Part shown: positions 36,601 through 47,000 of the stretch, piece by piece
Numbering within the stretch: position 1 is the stretch's first letter
Layout of the letters: every line of letters starts with the position of its first letter
NCBI RefSeq assembly: GCF_902499335.1
Contig: NZ_CABVQK010000001.1
Location: forward strand, 558,001-622,000
Source: Burkholderia lata
GTDB lineage: Bacteria > Pseudomonadota > Gammaproteobacteria > Burkholderiales > Burkholderiaceae
Length of the DNA: 64,000 nt
Reading direction: 5' to 3'
The notes under the pieces: generated by a model
Told to the model about the DNA's origin: nothing
Databases searched by the model: none
What the model saw: the letters and a program-made list of their open reading frames with translations, nothing else
Made by a program: the position numbers and the translations under genes

Positions 36601-39219
36601 TCAGCCCAGCAGCGCGACGAGCGCCGCCAGATCGAACGGCTTCTGCACGAACGGCAGGTCCGCCCGCCAGTCGGGATGCGCCTGGTGCATCTCGGGCGGC
36701 AGGCCCGAGGTCAGCGCGACGCGCTGGGCCGGCCAGCGTTCAGCGAGCCGCGCGGCGAACGCGATGCCGCTGCCGCTCGCGCCAAGCGAAATGTCCGACA
36801 GCACCAGTTCGACCGGGCCATGCTCGGCCAGCCAGCGCAACGCGGCGTCACCGTCGGGCACCGCGTCGGCCCGTGCGCCAAGCACCGCGAACTGGCTGAC
36901 CGCCGTGTCGCGCACCTCGGCATCGTCGTCCACCACCAGCACGCGCGCGCCCCGGCCCGCGTCGGCATCGCGGTCGCGCCCGGCCGCAGGCCCGCCGCGT
37001 CGCACCGCCGGCCCGCCGACGGGCGGCCCGCTGTCCGGCAACCGAAGCTCGACGCGCGTGCCCCGGCCGACCTCGCTGTGAATCCGCAAATCGCCGCCGC
37101 TTTGCCGGACGAACCCGTACACGCTGCTGAGCCCGAGCCCGCTGCCTTCGCCGGCGGCCTTGGTCGTGAAGAACGGCTCGATCACCTTGTCGAGCAGCAC
37201 GGATGCGATGCCGCACCCGGTATCCGTCACGCTCAGCACGATCGTCGCCGGGCCGCCCGTCGCATCCGGCGCCGGCTCGCGATGCGCGGCCAGCGTGAGC
37301 GTCCCGCCGTCCGGCATCGCCGCCGCGCTGTTGAGCGTCAGGTTGAGCACCGCGTTCTCGAGCTGACCGCGGTCGACGTTCACCCACATCGTGTCGGCGG
37401 CCGGCTCCAGCACGACGGTCACGCGCTGCCCCGCCGAATACTCGACGAGGTCGAGCATTTCCGCGAGCATCCCCCGGACCGACACGCGCTCGGCCTGCAG
37501 CGGCTGACGCCGCGCGAACGCGAGCAGCCGCCGCGTGAGCCGCGACGCGCGCTCGGCCGCCCGGCGCGCACGTTCGGCCATCGTCTGCGCGTCATGCTGC
37601 CCGTCGAGCCGCGGCAGCAACATTTCGAGGTTGCCGAGAATCGCGACGAGAAAATTGTTGAAATCGTGCGCCACCCCGCCCGTCAACTGGCCGAGCACGT
37701 CCATCTTCTGCGCCTGACGCAGTTCGGCCTCGACCGCGCGGCGGCTCGTCAGGTCGCGGCATACCGATACCCATCCGCCATCCGGCAACGGCTGACAGTG
37801 GAACTCGAGCGTGCGCCGGTCGCTCAGGTGCAGCTCGGCGGACGCGGCGACGCGCACGCCGCCGGACGTGTGCGTCGCGGTCTCCGCCGATACCTGGTGC
37901 CACCGGGCGGGCCGGGCCAGCGCAGCGCGCAGCGCGGCGAGCGGCAGGCCCGCACTCAACGCGGCCGCGTCGATGCCGAGCAGCTTCGCGAACGTCGGGT
38001 TCCACGCGACCAGGCCGCCTTGCGTGTCGTGCACGGACACGCCGTCGTTCATCGAGTTGAGCACCGATTCCTGCAGGCGGCGCTGTGCTTCCAGCCCCTG
38101 GGTCAGTTGCTCCTTCTCGATCAGGTTGGTGCGAAACACCTCGAACGCGCGCGCCAGCTCGCCGATTTCGTCGGGCCGGTGCATCGACGGCATCCGGTCC
38201 GACGTGATGCCCTTCGCCAGGCGCGCCATCACGCGTGTCATCGCCTGCAGCTTGTGCAGGATGCGGCTGGCGTACGCCACGCCGAGCAATGCCACCACGA
38301 CGCCCGCGACGGCCAGCAGCAGCAGGCCCGACTGGCTCGACACCGCGACCTTGCGCACCTTGTCGCTGCGCTCGCTCGCGATCTGCCGCAATCGCTCGAC
38401 GTAGCGTGCGGACTTGCCGCTGAGGTGATCGGCGTGACCGCGCAACAGCGTGACGAGATAGCCGGTTTGCGCTTCGCTCGACAGAAACTCCCGGCGCACC
38501 GCGAACACGTTGCGCGCGCCGCCGTCGAGCTGCTGCAACGCGTCGGCGAGCGCGGGCTGGCTGCGATCCTCGCCGCGCTCGCGCACCCGCAGCCACAGCG
38601 CCTCGTTGTCGCTCTCCGCGCTGCCGAGCTCCGCCGCGTTCGCCGCCTGCAACGCGCCGGCCGTGCGCGCCCAGATTTCCAGCAGCGTCGGCGCTTGCCG
38701 TGCGATCAGCCCTTTCTGGCGCGCGATGCCGTCGCCGATGCTGTCGGTCGCGGCACGCAGGTCGGTCAGCTCGGCCTTGAGCTGCCGCTGCCGCCCCGAT
38801 ACGAGCAGCAGCCGCGCCAGATCCTGGTCGATCGCATCGAGATCGTCGATCACCGCGAGCCGGCCGCCCGCCCGCTCGGCCGTACCGGCCGGCTTGCCGA
38901 AACCCGGCGACAGGCGCCGGATGTCGCCGAGCAGGCCGCGCAGCAGCTCGGAATCGCTGTGCAGCAGGTCCGGCGAATCGGTCAGCATCATGCTCGGCGC
39001 GACCGCAGCGAGTTGCGCGACCTTGTCGGACAGCTCGAGCGCGCGCGCGATCTCCGGCACGACGTTCGCCTCGTATTCGTCGAGCGCGTTCTGGTTCGCG
39101 CGCATGCCGAGCACGCCGACCACCACGACCGCCAGCGTGATGCCGAACAGCACCAGGAACGTCGCGATCAGCTTGGCCCGCACGCTCCACGGGGGCAACG
39201 GGGTATGGGGCATGCGCAT
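36601..39219 (-). CDS. Hybrid sensor histidine kinase (HAMP-PAS-HisKA-HATPase-REC)
   Basis: An 872-residue membrane sensor. In order: first transmembrane helix (LIATFLVLFGITLAVVVVGV), a long helical periplasmic domain of about 260 residues resembling TorS-type sensors, second helix near residue 310, HAMP, PAS (SMNDGVSVHDTQGGLVAWNP), HisKA with GGVAHDFNNFL (phosphoacceptor His), HATPase with DTGCGI and GSGLGLS, and a C-terminal receiver (VVDDDAEVRD, phospho-Asp in LSDISL, FVQKPF). Starts at 39219 or 39213, four to ten bases after the response-regulator gene, so the two are one operon. Signal unknown. Confidence 0.88.
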   Translation of the reverse strand: MRMPHTPLPPWSVRAKLIATFLVLFGITLAVVVVGVLGMRANQNALDEYEANVVPEIARALELSDKVAQLAAVAPSMMLTDSPDLLHSDSELLRGLLGDIRRLSPGFGKPAGTAERAGGRLAVIDDLDAIDQDLARLLLVSGRQRQLKAELTDLRAATDSIGDGIARQKGLIARQAPTLLEIWARTAGALQAANAAELGSAESDNEALWLRVRERGEDRSQPALADALQQLDGGARNVFAVRREFLSSEAQTGYLVTLLRGHADHLSGKSARYVERLRQIASERSDKVRKVAVSSQSGLLLLAVAGVVVALLGVAYASRILHKLQAMTRVMARLAKGITSDRMPSMHRPDEIGELARAFEVFRTNLIEKEQLTQGLEAQRRLQESVLNSMNDGVSVHDTQGGLVAWNPTFAKLLGIDAAALSAGLPLAALRAALARPARWHQVSAETATHTSGGVRVAASAELHLSDRRTLEFHCQPLPDGGWVSVCRDLTSRRAVEAELRQAQKMDVLGQLTGGVAHDFNNFLVAILGNLEMLLPRLDGQHDAQTMAERARRAAERASRLTRRLLAFARRQPLQAERVSVRGMLAEMLDLVEYSAGQRVTVVLEPAADTMWVNVDRGQLENAVLNLTLNSAAAMPDGGTLTLAAHREPAPDATGGPATIVLSVTDTGCGIASVLLDKVIEPFFTTKAAGEGSGLGLSSVYGFVRQSGGDLRIHSEVGRGTRVELRLPDSGPPVGGPAVRRGGPAAGRDRDADAGRGARVLVVDDDAEVRDTAVSQFAVLGARADAVPDGDAALRWLAEHGPVELVLSDISLGASGSGIAFAARLAERWPAQRVALTSGLPPEMHQAHPDWRADLPFVQKPFDLAALVALLG

Positions 39220-39223
39220 CGCG

Positions 39224-39946
39224 TCACACACGCACGACCGGCACCGAGAACACGTAACCGGCACCGCGCTGCGTACGGATATAGGTCGGGTGCTCGGGAT
39301 TCGGTTCGATCTTGCGGCGCAGGCGCAGGATCAGCACGTCGATCGTGCGATCGTAGACGTCGATGCCGAAGCCGCGCGTGCGCTCCAGCAACTGCTCGCG
39401 GGACCAGACACGCGACGGCTGCTGCACCATCGCCGCCAGCAGCTCGAACTCGCCCTGCGTCAGCGCGCACGGATTGCCGCCGTGCGTCAGCGTCCGCGCC
39501 GCGAAATCGAGCGTCCAGCCGTCGAAGCAGAAGCGCGGGCCGCCGCCGTTCGATGCGGGACGCGGCATCGACAGTTCGGTCGTGCGGCGCAGCTGCGCGC
39601 GCACGCGCGCGATCAGCTCGCGCCCGGACACCGGCTTCGTGATGAAATCGTCCGCGGCGGTTTCGAGGCCGAGCACGCGGTCCGTCTCGTCGCCCAGCCC
39701 GCTGATCATGATGATCGATACGTCGGAGCGGCGCCGCAGCTCGCGCGCCACCGTCAGGCCGTCCTCGCCGCGCAGCTTCAGGTCGAGGATGACGAGCGCG
39801 TGCGGCGCGGCGGCCAGTTGCCGCTGCATCATCGCGGCACTGTCGGCCGTCGATACGTCGAACCCCGCCTCTTCCAGCACGCCCCTCAGCCAGGCGCGCA
39901 CCTCCGGATCGTCGTCCAGCACCAGGACCCGATGTTTCTCTGACAT
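39224..39946 (-). CDS. OmpR-family response regulator
   Basis: A 240-residue two-domain regulator: receiver with DDDPEV, phospho-Asp in VILDLKLRGEDG and the KPVSG lysine, then a winged-helix output domain (LTQGEFELLAAMVQQPSRVWSRE... RTQRGAGYVF). GAGGAG precedes the ATG at 39946. It is the partner of the hybrid kinase gene downstream and is arranged head-to-head with rpfF across a 583-base gap. Confidence 0.9.
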   Translation of the reverse strand: MSEKHRVLVLDDDPEVRAWLRGVLEEAGFDVSTADSAAMMQRQLAAAPHALVILDLKLRGEDGLTVARELRRRSDVSIIMISGLGDETDRVLGLETAADDFITKPVSGRELIARVRAQLRRTTELSMPRPASNGGGPRFCFDGWTLDFAARTLTHGGNPCALTQGEFELLAAMVQQPSRVWSREQLLERTRGFGIDVYDRTIDVLILRLRRKIEPNPEHPTYIRTQRGAGYVFSVPVVRV

Positions 39947-40529
39947 GCGTGTTCTCCTCCATGCCGGCCGCGCTCGGAACGCGCGGCCGTGCCGGATGCG
40001 AATGTTGGCTGAAGCCGACCGACTCTGGCAAGTTCCGTCGGATCCGTGCCGGGGAGGAGCGCCGCGTCCCTGCGCGCGAAACGGGGCGCGCAGAAATGAA
40101 CGGGCGCGCGATTCTAACGCTGCAAAAAATTTGCCGGATACCCGTCGGTACCGGTGAATACCCTGCACGGCGCGCGGTCGCGACGCGCTCCCCGCATTGC
40201 CAATTCGCGGTTACGACTGCCGGCATCGCACGCGGCATTGCCGCGCAGTTCGCAGGTTTGCCGTCATGCCCCAGGCCCGCATTCCGTCGTCACGTCCGGA
40301 ACGCCGCGATACCGTCCCGGCCGGCCTCCCCCCCGCACCTCGACCGCTCGTCCGCGACCGCCGCCGGGCATGGGCCGGCGCGGCTTTCCGGTGACCCATT
40401 CCACAGATATGCCGAATGTGCGCGCGCAACAATGGCGATGCCTCGCGTCCGGCTCCCTGCAGGACACTCGCCTCCCGCTCGGCACCGGGCGCGACGGTCT
40501 TCGAAAACCACATCTCACGAGGACATACC
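39947..40529. other. Non-coding gap between response-regulator gene and rpfF
   Basis: 583 bases without a convincing gene; open frames here lack family features and ribosome binding sites. It must hold the divergent promoters. The dyad GCAAA-AAA-TTTGC (40122-40134), in a short AT-rich patch, is the only clear palindrome and lies about 180 bases upstream of the response-regulator start. The long distance to rpfF allows for a 5' leader or an unrecognised small RNA. Confidence 0.5.
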
Positions 40530-41393
40530 ATGCAACTCCAATCCCATCCCGCGTGCCGCCCGTTTTATGAAGCCGGCGAACTCACGCAACTGACTGCCTT
40601 TTACGAAGAAGGACGTAATGTCATGTGGATGATGCTGCGATCGGAGCCGCGGCCGTGCTTCAACCAGCAACTCGTTACAGACATCATCCATCTCGCGCGC
40701 GTCGCACGCGATTCGGGCCTGCCGTTCGACTTCTGGGTGACGGGCTCGCTCGTCCCCGAGCTGTTCAACGTCGGCGGTGACCTGAGCTTTTTCGTCGACG
40801 CGATCCGCAGCGGCAAGCGCGACCTGTTGATGGCTTATGCGCGCTCGTGCATCGACGGCGTGTACGAGATCTACACGGGCTTCGGCACCGGGTCGATCTC
40901 GATCGCGATGGTCGAGGGCAGCGCGCTCGGCGGCGGTTTCGAGGCCGCGCTCGCGCATCACTACATGCTCGCGCAGAAGGGCGTGAAGCTCGGGTTCCCC
41001 GAGATCGCGTTCAACCTGTTCCCGGGCATGGGCGGCTATTCGCTCGTCGCGCGCAAGGCCGATCGGGGCATTGCGGAGCAACTGATCTCGACCGGTGAAG
41101 CACACGCCGCCGAGTGGTACGAGGATCGCGGCCTGGTCGACCAGACGTTCGACGCCGGTGACGCGTATCTCGCGACGCGCACCTTCATCGACGTGATGAA
41201 GCCGAAGCTGAACGGCGTGCGTGCGATGCTGCGCGCGCGCGAGCGGGTGTTCCAGCTGTCGCGCTCCGAGCTGATGGACATTACGGAAGCATGGGTGCAT
41301 GCGGCGTTCACGATCGAGCCGAAGGATCTCGCGTACATGGAACGCCTCGTGATGCTGCAGAACCGGCGCGTGTCTAAGCTGCGCACGGTGTAA
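40530..41393 (+). CDS. rpfF: BDSF synthase, crotonase family (RpfF)
   Basis: A 287-residue enoyl-CoA hydratase-like enzyme matching RpfF of the Burkholderia cepacia complex, which makes the diffusible signal cis-2-dodecenoic acid from an acyl-ACP by dehydration and thioester cleavage. The two catalytic glutamates are visible as Glu138 in GGGFEAAL and Glu158 in GFPEIAFN, offset by three from the Glu141/Glu161 pair of the Xanthomonas enzyme. ACGAGGACATACC precedes the ATG. It converges on rpfR, the receptor gene. The product diffuses to neighbouring cells and lowers c-di-GMP through RpfR; RpfF can also bind RpfR directly. Confidence 0.95.
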   Translation: MQLQSHPACRPFYEAGELTQLTAFYEEGRNVMWMMLRSEPRPCFNQQLVTDIIHLARVARDSGLPFDFWVTGSLVPELFNVGGDLSFFVDAIRSGKRDLLMAYARSCIDGVYEIYTGFGTGSISIAMVEGSALGGGFEAALAHHYMLAQKGVKLGFPEIAFNLFPGMGGYSLVARKADRGIAEQLISTGEAHAAEWYEDRGLVDQTFDAGDAYLATRTFIDVMKPKLNGVRAMLRARERVFQLSRSELMDITEAWVHAAFTIEPKDLAYMERLVMLQNRRVSKLRTV

Positions 41394-41397
41394 TGCG

Positions 41398-41428
41398 ACG
41401 GGCGCCGCCGCTTGCCGGCGGCGCCCGT
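41398..41428. terminator. Strong hairpin between rpfF and rpfR
   Basis: ACGGGCGCCGCCG (41398-41410) and CGGCGGCGCCCGT (41416-41428) form a perfect 13-bp stem with a five-base loop, four bases after the rpfF stop and 13 bases from the rpfR end. It can serve both converging transcripts. No T tract. Confidence 0.65.
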
Positions 41429-41441
41429 GCGTGAACGAAGC

Positions 41442-43445
41442 TCAGGCGATCAGCCTGAGCTTTCTCGTCTCCGCGAGCCACGCCTCGAATGCCTGTGCCG
41501 GCATCGGGCGCGCGTAGTAGTAGCCCTGCGCGTGATCGACGTCGAGCTGCTTGAGGAATTCGGCTTCCGCATGCGTTTCGACGCCTTCGGCGACCACCGC
41601 GAAATTCAGCGCTTTCGCGAGCGACACGACCGAGCGCACCAGCGCCTGCGAGCGCGGATTGCGGTCGATGCCGGTGATGAAGCTGCGGTCGAGCTTGATC
41701 GCGTCGAGCGGCAGGCGCGACAACTGCGACAGCGACGAATAGCCGGTGCCGAAATCGTCGAGATGGATCTCCGCGCCGAGCTGGCGGAACTGCCGCATCA
41801 GCCCGTTGGCCGCATCCTCGTCCTCGATGAAGCAGCTCTCGGTCAGCTCGATGTCGAGCAGGCCGGGCTTCAGCCCCGCGGCATCGAGGATCGACGCCAA
41901 CTGGTGCACGATGTTCATGTCCTGCAATTGCCGCGCGGACACGTTCACCGCGATCCGGATGTCGAGCCCCTTCGCCTTCCACGCGGCGGCCTGCGCGGCC
42001 GCGGTACGCATCACCCAGCGCCCGAGCGGCGCGATCAGGCCCGACTCCTCCGCGAAGCGGATGAACTCGATCGGCGCGACGAGCCCGCGGTCGGGCGACT
42101 GCCAGCGGATCAGCGCCTCGACACCATGCACGTCGCCGGTCGCGATATCGACCACCGGCTGGTAGTGCAGCACGAACTGCTCTTCTTCGAGCGCCTTGCG
42201 CAGGTTCGTGTCGAGCCACATGTACTTCGCGACCTTCTGGTTCATCTCCAGCGAGAACACGCGGTACGTATGCTTGCCCTCTTCCTTCGCGACGTACATC
42301 GCGGTATCCGCGCTGCGGATCAACGTCTCGAGCGAATCGCCGTGCTGCGGATGCATCGCGATGCCGATCGAGCAGCTCGTGTAGACCTCCATCAGCCCGA
42401 GATGGATCGGCGTGCGCAGCCGTTCGAGGATGATCTGCGCGGTCGCTTCGAGCAGCGGCCGCGTGCCGTGCTCGAACAGCACGAGGAATTCGTCGCCGCC
42501 GAGCCGCGCGAGCGTCGCGCCGGACGACAGGCAGCCGCTGATGATCTTCGACACGTCCTGCAGCAACCGGTCGCCGGTGATGTGCCCGTAGTGATCGTTG
42601 ACGCGCTTGAAGTTGTCGAGATCGAGGAACAGGATGCCGACCTGCCCGCGCGACGCGGCGGTCTCCGCGGCGATCGCCGCGTGGATGCGCTCGCTGATCG
42701 CATGGCGGTTCGGCAGCCCGGTGAGCACGTCGGTGTTCGCGAGCTCGATGAGCCGCTGCTGCGCGCTGCGCTCCTCGGTGATGTCGATGCCCGAGCAGAT
42801 CAGGAACTGCTCTTCGACGCCGCTGCCGCTCTGCACGAACTTGTTGCGGAACTGGAACAGGCGCGGCCCATTGACCGTGTTGATGTAGCGCTCGACCGCG
42901 AACGAGTGGTTGCTCGCGAAAAAGCCCGTGATGTTGGTGCGCGACTGCTCGCCCTGCTCCGGGCTCATGAACAGCTCGAACGCGCTGCGGCCGATCACGT
43001 CGACCTCGCGCTTGCCCGTCACTTCCTCGCACAGGCGGTTGAAGCGCTGCACCCTCCCGTTGCGGTCGAGGATCACCACGAGCGAATTCACTTCGGACAC
43101 GACCTGCTCGGCGAACGCGAGCCCGTGCGAGAGATCGCCCGCGACGGATTCGGCATCGGAATAGGCGCAAGCGGTGCCGGCCCAGTCGGTCGTGTCGACC
43201 TTCCTGCCGACGAGGTGAAGCTTGACCGGTTCGCCGAACAGCGCGATGTCGAGCACGAGGTGCGACGTGACGCCGGTCAGCGCGCGAATGCACGCGGCCT
43301 GTTCGCCCGTCAGCGCGACGGCGACGTTGGTCAGGCCGCGGACGGCCGCCAGTTCGAGGGCATTGCTGTCGCTGCCGAGACGCCAGCAGGGGCTGCGCGT
43401 ACCGACGTGCGCCTCGAGCACCGCGCTATCGTTTTCGTCATCCAT
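41442..43445 (-). CDS. rpfR: BDSF receptor and c-di-GMP enzyme (RpfR: PAS-GGDEF-EAL)
   Basis: A 667-residue soluble protein. Residues 1-100 correspond to the RpfF-interacting domain, about 108-225 to the PAS domain that binds BDSF, then a GGDEF domain with intact GGDEF at 316-320, and an EAL domain with EAL at 443-445. BDSF binding stimulates c-di-GMP hydrolysis, changing biofilm, motility and virulence. Both catalytic signatures are complete, so synthesis and breakdown are both chemically possible. A perfect palindrome lies 93 bases upstream (43538-43553). Confidence 0.95.
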   Translation of the reverse strand: MDDENDSAVLEAHVGTRSPCWRLGSDSNALELAAVRGLTNVAVALTGEQAACIRALTGVTSHLVLDIALFGEPVKLHLVGRKVDTTDWAGTACAYSDAESVAGDLSHGLAFAEQVVSEVNSLVVILDRNGRVQRFNRLCEEVTGKREVDVIGRSAFELFMSPEQGEQSRTNITGFFASNHSFAVERYINTVNGPRLFQFRNKFVQSGSGVEEQFLICSGIDITEERSAQQRLIELANTDVLTGLPNRHAISERIHAAIAAETAASRGQVGILFLDLDNFKRVNDHYGHITGDRLLQDVSKIISGCLSSGATLARLGGDEFLVLFEHGTRPLLEATAQIILERLRTPIHLGLMEVYTSCSIGIAMHPQHGDSLETLIRSADTAMYVAKEEGKHTYRVFSLEMNQKVAKYMWLDTNLRKALEEEQFVLHYQPVVDIATGDVHGVEALIRWQSPDRGLVAPIEFIRFAEESGLIAPLGRWVMRTAAAQAAAWKAKGLDIRIAVNVSARQLQDMNIVHQLASILDAAGLKPGLLDIELTESCFIEDEDAANGLMRQFRQLGAEIHLDDFGTGYSSLSQLSRLPLDAIKLDRSFITGIDRNPRSQALVRSVVSLAKALNFAVVAEGVETHAEAEFLKQLDVDHAQGYYYARPMPAQAFEAWLAETRKLRLIA

Positions 43446-43537
43446 GAAGACGCCCCGATCCAGAAAAAACGCACAGTGTAGACGGAGGCGAGCCGGCCGA
43501 CCGCCCCTCCAGGCCGCGCGTCGCGCGCTCCCGGCAG

Positions 43538-43553
43538 GGCAATCGTGATTGCC
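43538..43553. promoter_or_regulatory. Palindrome upstream of rpfR
   Basis: GGCAATC-GT-GATTGCC is a perfect 7+2+7 inverted repeat about 93 bases before the rpfR start codon. Regulator unknown. Confidence 0.4.
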
Positions 43554-43977
43554 GTGATGATGGGCCTCGTCCCGTACTTGTTTCCAGCTAATGCGACCGG
43601 CGTTCGCGCGTCATGCGCGCAGGTTCTGCCTAACGAATGATGAGAGCCATCTTATCAAATGACGATCAGGATTGGCACTCACATTTAGAGCAGAGTGTCA
43701 AGGAATTGGGACTCGATTGGCAAGCCGGATTTTTCATGATTGGCAGCCTGCTCATTCGCAGGTGCGGCGCTGCGCAACGGCCCTGGCGAGACAGGCTGAG
43801 AGCCCCGCCGGGCGGGCGTTTGCGGGTGATCTCGGCAGCGCGGGAACCCGACCTGGCAGGACCGTCGCGGCAGGGTCGGATCGCAGGCCGGCGACCCGAC
43901 TTTTCGTCTTTTTTTGATTCTTTTCGTGCGTTAATGCGCGACTTTATTCCACAGTCCGTTGCAATACCGTTCGCGCG
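43554..43977. other. Non-coding gap between rpfR and the 5-oxoprolinase gene
   Basis: About 420 bases with no supported gene; open frames crossing it on both strands are arginine/proline-rich and lack family features. An AT-richer part (43630-43760) probably holds the rpfR promoter. Confidence 0.5.
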
Positions 43978-44000
43978 CCGGCGCGGGGTGCCCGCGCCGG
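43978..44000 (-). terminator. Hairpin after the 5-oxoprolinase gene
   Basis: CCGGCGCGGG-GTG-CCCGCGCCGG, a perfect 10-bp stem with a three-base loop, lies nine bases beyond the stop of the 5-oxoprolinase gene. No T run follows on the minus strand. Confidence 0.5.
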
Positions 44001-44009
44001 TTGCACGGC

Positions 44010-47000
44010 TCAGCCCGCCGCGCCGTATCCGCCGCCGCCCGGGGTTTCGACGACGAACACGTCGCCCGGCGCCATCTGCGCGCGGCCGATATGGTCGAGC
44101 GCCTCGACCGTGCCGTCCGCGCGCTCGATCGTGTTGCGGCCAAGCGCGCCGGCCTCGCCGCCCGCCGCGCCGAACGGCGCGTGGATCCGGTTGTTCGACA
44201 GGATCGACGCGATCATCGGCTCGAGGAAGCGGATCCGCCGCACTGCACCGTCGCCGCCGCGCCAGCGCCCGCCGCCGCCCGATCCGGCGCGGATCCGGTG
44301 CGAATCGAGCCGCACCGGGTAGCGCCATTCGAGCACCTCCGGATCGGTGAGCCGCGAGTTCGTCATGTGCGTCTGCACCGCGCCGACGCCCGCGAAACCG
44401 TCGCCGGCACCGCTGCCGCCCGCAATCGTCTCGTAGTACTGGTAGCGATCGTTGCCGAATGTGAAATTATTCATCGTTCCCTGGCTCGACGCGACGCAGC
44501 CGAGCGCGCCGTACAGCGCGTTGGTGATGGCCGACGACGTCTCGACGTTGCCCGACACGACCGCCGCCGGATACTCGGGGTTCAGCATCGAGCGCGCGGG
44601 CACGATCACCGTGAGCGGCTTCAGGCAGCCGGCGTTCAGCGGGATGTCGTCGCCGACCAGCGTGCGGAACACGTACAGCACGGCAGCCATGCAGACGGCC
44701 TTCGGTGCGTTGAAGTTGTTGTCGAGCTGCGCCGACGTGCCCGTGAAATCGATTTCCGCGCGCCGTGCCGCCCGGTCGACGCGGATCGCGACGCGAATCT
44801 CCGCGCCGTTGTCGAGCGGGTAGCGGTACGCGCCGTCCTGCAGCGCGCCGATCACGCGCCGCACGGCTTCTTCCGCGTTGTCCTGCACGTGCCCCATGAA
44901 CGCGAGCACGACGTCGCGGCCGAACTGCGCGACCATCCGGCGCAGCTCGTCGACGCCCTTCTGGTTCGCGGCGACCTGCGCGCGCAGGTCGGCCATGTTC
45001 TGCTCGACGTTGCGCGCCGGGTAGCGGCCCGACGCGAGCAGCGCGCGGGTCTCCGCATCGCGCAGCGTGCCGGCCGACACGAGCTGCCAGTTGTCGATCA
45101 GCACGCCCTCCTCGTCGATGTGCGTCGAATCGGGCGGCATCGAGCCCGGCGTCGTGCCGCCGATGTCCGCGTGGTGGCCGCGCGAACCGACGTAGAACAG
45201 CGGCGCGTCCGAGCCGTCCGCGAACACCGGCGTGATGACGGTCACGTCCGGCAGGTGGGTGCCGCCGTGATACGGGTCGTTCAGCATGAACACGTCGCCG
45301 TCGCGCATCCGGCCGCGGTTGCGCTCGATCACCGTGCGGATGCTCTCGCCCATCGAGCCGAGGTGCACCGGCATGTGCGGTGCGTTCGCGATCAGGTTGC
45401 CGTCGCCGTCGAAGATCGCGCACGAGAAGTCGAGCCGCTCCTTGATGTTCACCGAGTACGCGGTGTTCTGCAGCCGCAGCCCCATCTGCTCGGCGATCGA
45501 CATGAACAGGTTGTTGAAGATCTCGAGCCGCACCGGATCGGCATCGGTGCCGAGCGAGCGGCGCGTCGGCAGCGGCGTCGTACGCGTCAGCACGAGGTTG
45601 CCCTGCGCGGTCATCCCGGCGCGCCAGCCGGGCTCGACGACGGTCGTGCCGTTCTTCTCCGCGACGATCGCCGGGCCGTCGATCGCGTCGCCGGCCAGCA
45701 GCGTGTCGCGCACGTAAAGCGCCGCGTCGTGCCATTGGCCGCCGGAATAGAAGCGCACCGCGGAATGGGCGCGCAGCGCGGCTGCGTCGCCATCGCTGCG
45801 CGGCGCGAGCGGCGCGATCTCGACCGGCGCGTCGGAGCGGCCGATCGCCTCGACCGACGCGAGCTCGGCGACGAGCGGCGTGCCGGGCATCAGGAACGCA
45901 TAACGCTGCCGGTACGCGGCCTCGAACGCCTGCTGCATCTCGGCGACGCTGCCGGCCGGCACGTCGAGCGCCGAATCGGTGCCCTGGTAGCGCAGGTGCA
46001 CACGGCGCTCGGTTGCGATCCGCTCCGGCGGCACCCCCTGTTCGAGCAGCGCGCCGACAGCCTCGTCGGCCAGCCGGTCGAGCGCGGCATTCAGCGCAGG
46101 CAGCGACGCGTCGGACAACACGGCCTCGACCGCGCGTTCGCGCATCGCGGTCTGGTCGGCGAGGCCCATCCCGTACGCGGACAGCACGCCCGCGAGCGGA
46201 TGCGCGAACACCTGCGTCATCCCGAGCGCGTCGGCCACGCCGCACGCGTGCTGGCCGCCCGCGCCGCCGAACGTCGTCAGCACGTAGCGCGACACGTCGT
46301 GGCCGCGCTGCACCGAGATCTTCTTGATCGCGTTCGCCATGCTGCCGATCGCGATTTCCAGGAAGCCTTCGGCAAGTGCCTCGGGCGTCTCGCGCCGCCC
46401 GGTCGCCGCGTGGATCTCGTCGGCAAGCGCCGCGAACTTCGCGACCACGCCGTCGCGGTCGAGCGGCTCGTCCGCATGCGGGCCGAACACGCGCGGAAAA
46501 TGATCGGGCTGGATCTTGCCGAGCATCACGTTGCAGTCGGTCACCGTCAGCGGGCCGCCGCGCCGGTAGGCGGCCGGCCCCGGGTTCGCGCCGGCCGACT
46601 CCGGCCCGACGCGCAGCCGCGCGCCGTCGAAGCCGAGCACCGAGCCACCGCCCGCGGCCACCGTATGGATGCTCATCATCGGCGCGCGCATCCGCACGCC
46701 GGCCACCTGCGTCTCGAACACGCGCTCGAACTCGCCGTGATAGTGCGACACGTCGGTCGACGTGCCGCCCATGTCGAAGCCGATCACGCGCTCGAAGCCG
46801 GCTGCCTGCGCGGCCCGCACCATCCCGACGATGCCGCCGGCCGGGCCCGACAGGATCGCGTCCTTGCCCTGGAACGCGTCGGCGCGCGTCAGCCCGCCGC
46901 TGCTCTGCATGAACTGCAGGTTCACGCCCGGCATCTCGTGCGCGACCTGCTCGACATAGCGGCGCAGGATCGGCGACAGGTACGCGTCGACGACGGTCGT

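Noticed and set aside
36676-39642. A 988-codon open frame on the plus strand opposite the hybrid kinase
   Set aside because: Same reason: composition is that of reverse-complemented GC-rich coding DNA, with no start signal or domain.
43666-44328. Minus-strand open frame running from the oxoprolinase gene into the rpfR spacer
   Set aside because: Overlaps the end of the oxoprolinase gene in another frame, has no ribosome binding site and no family features.
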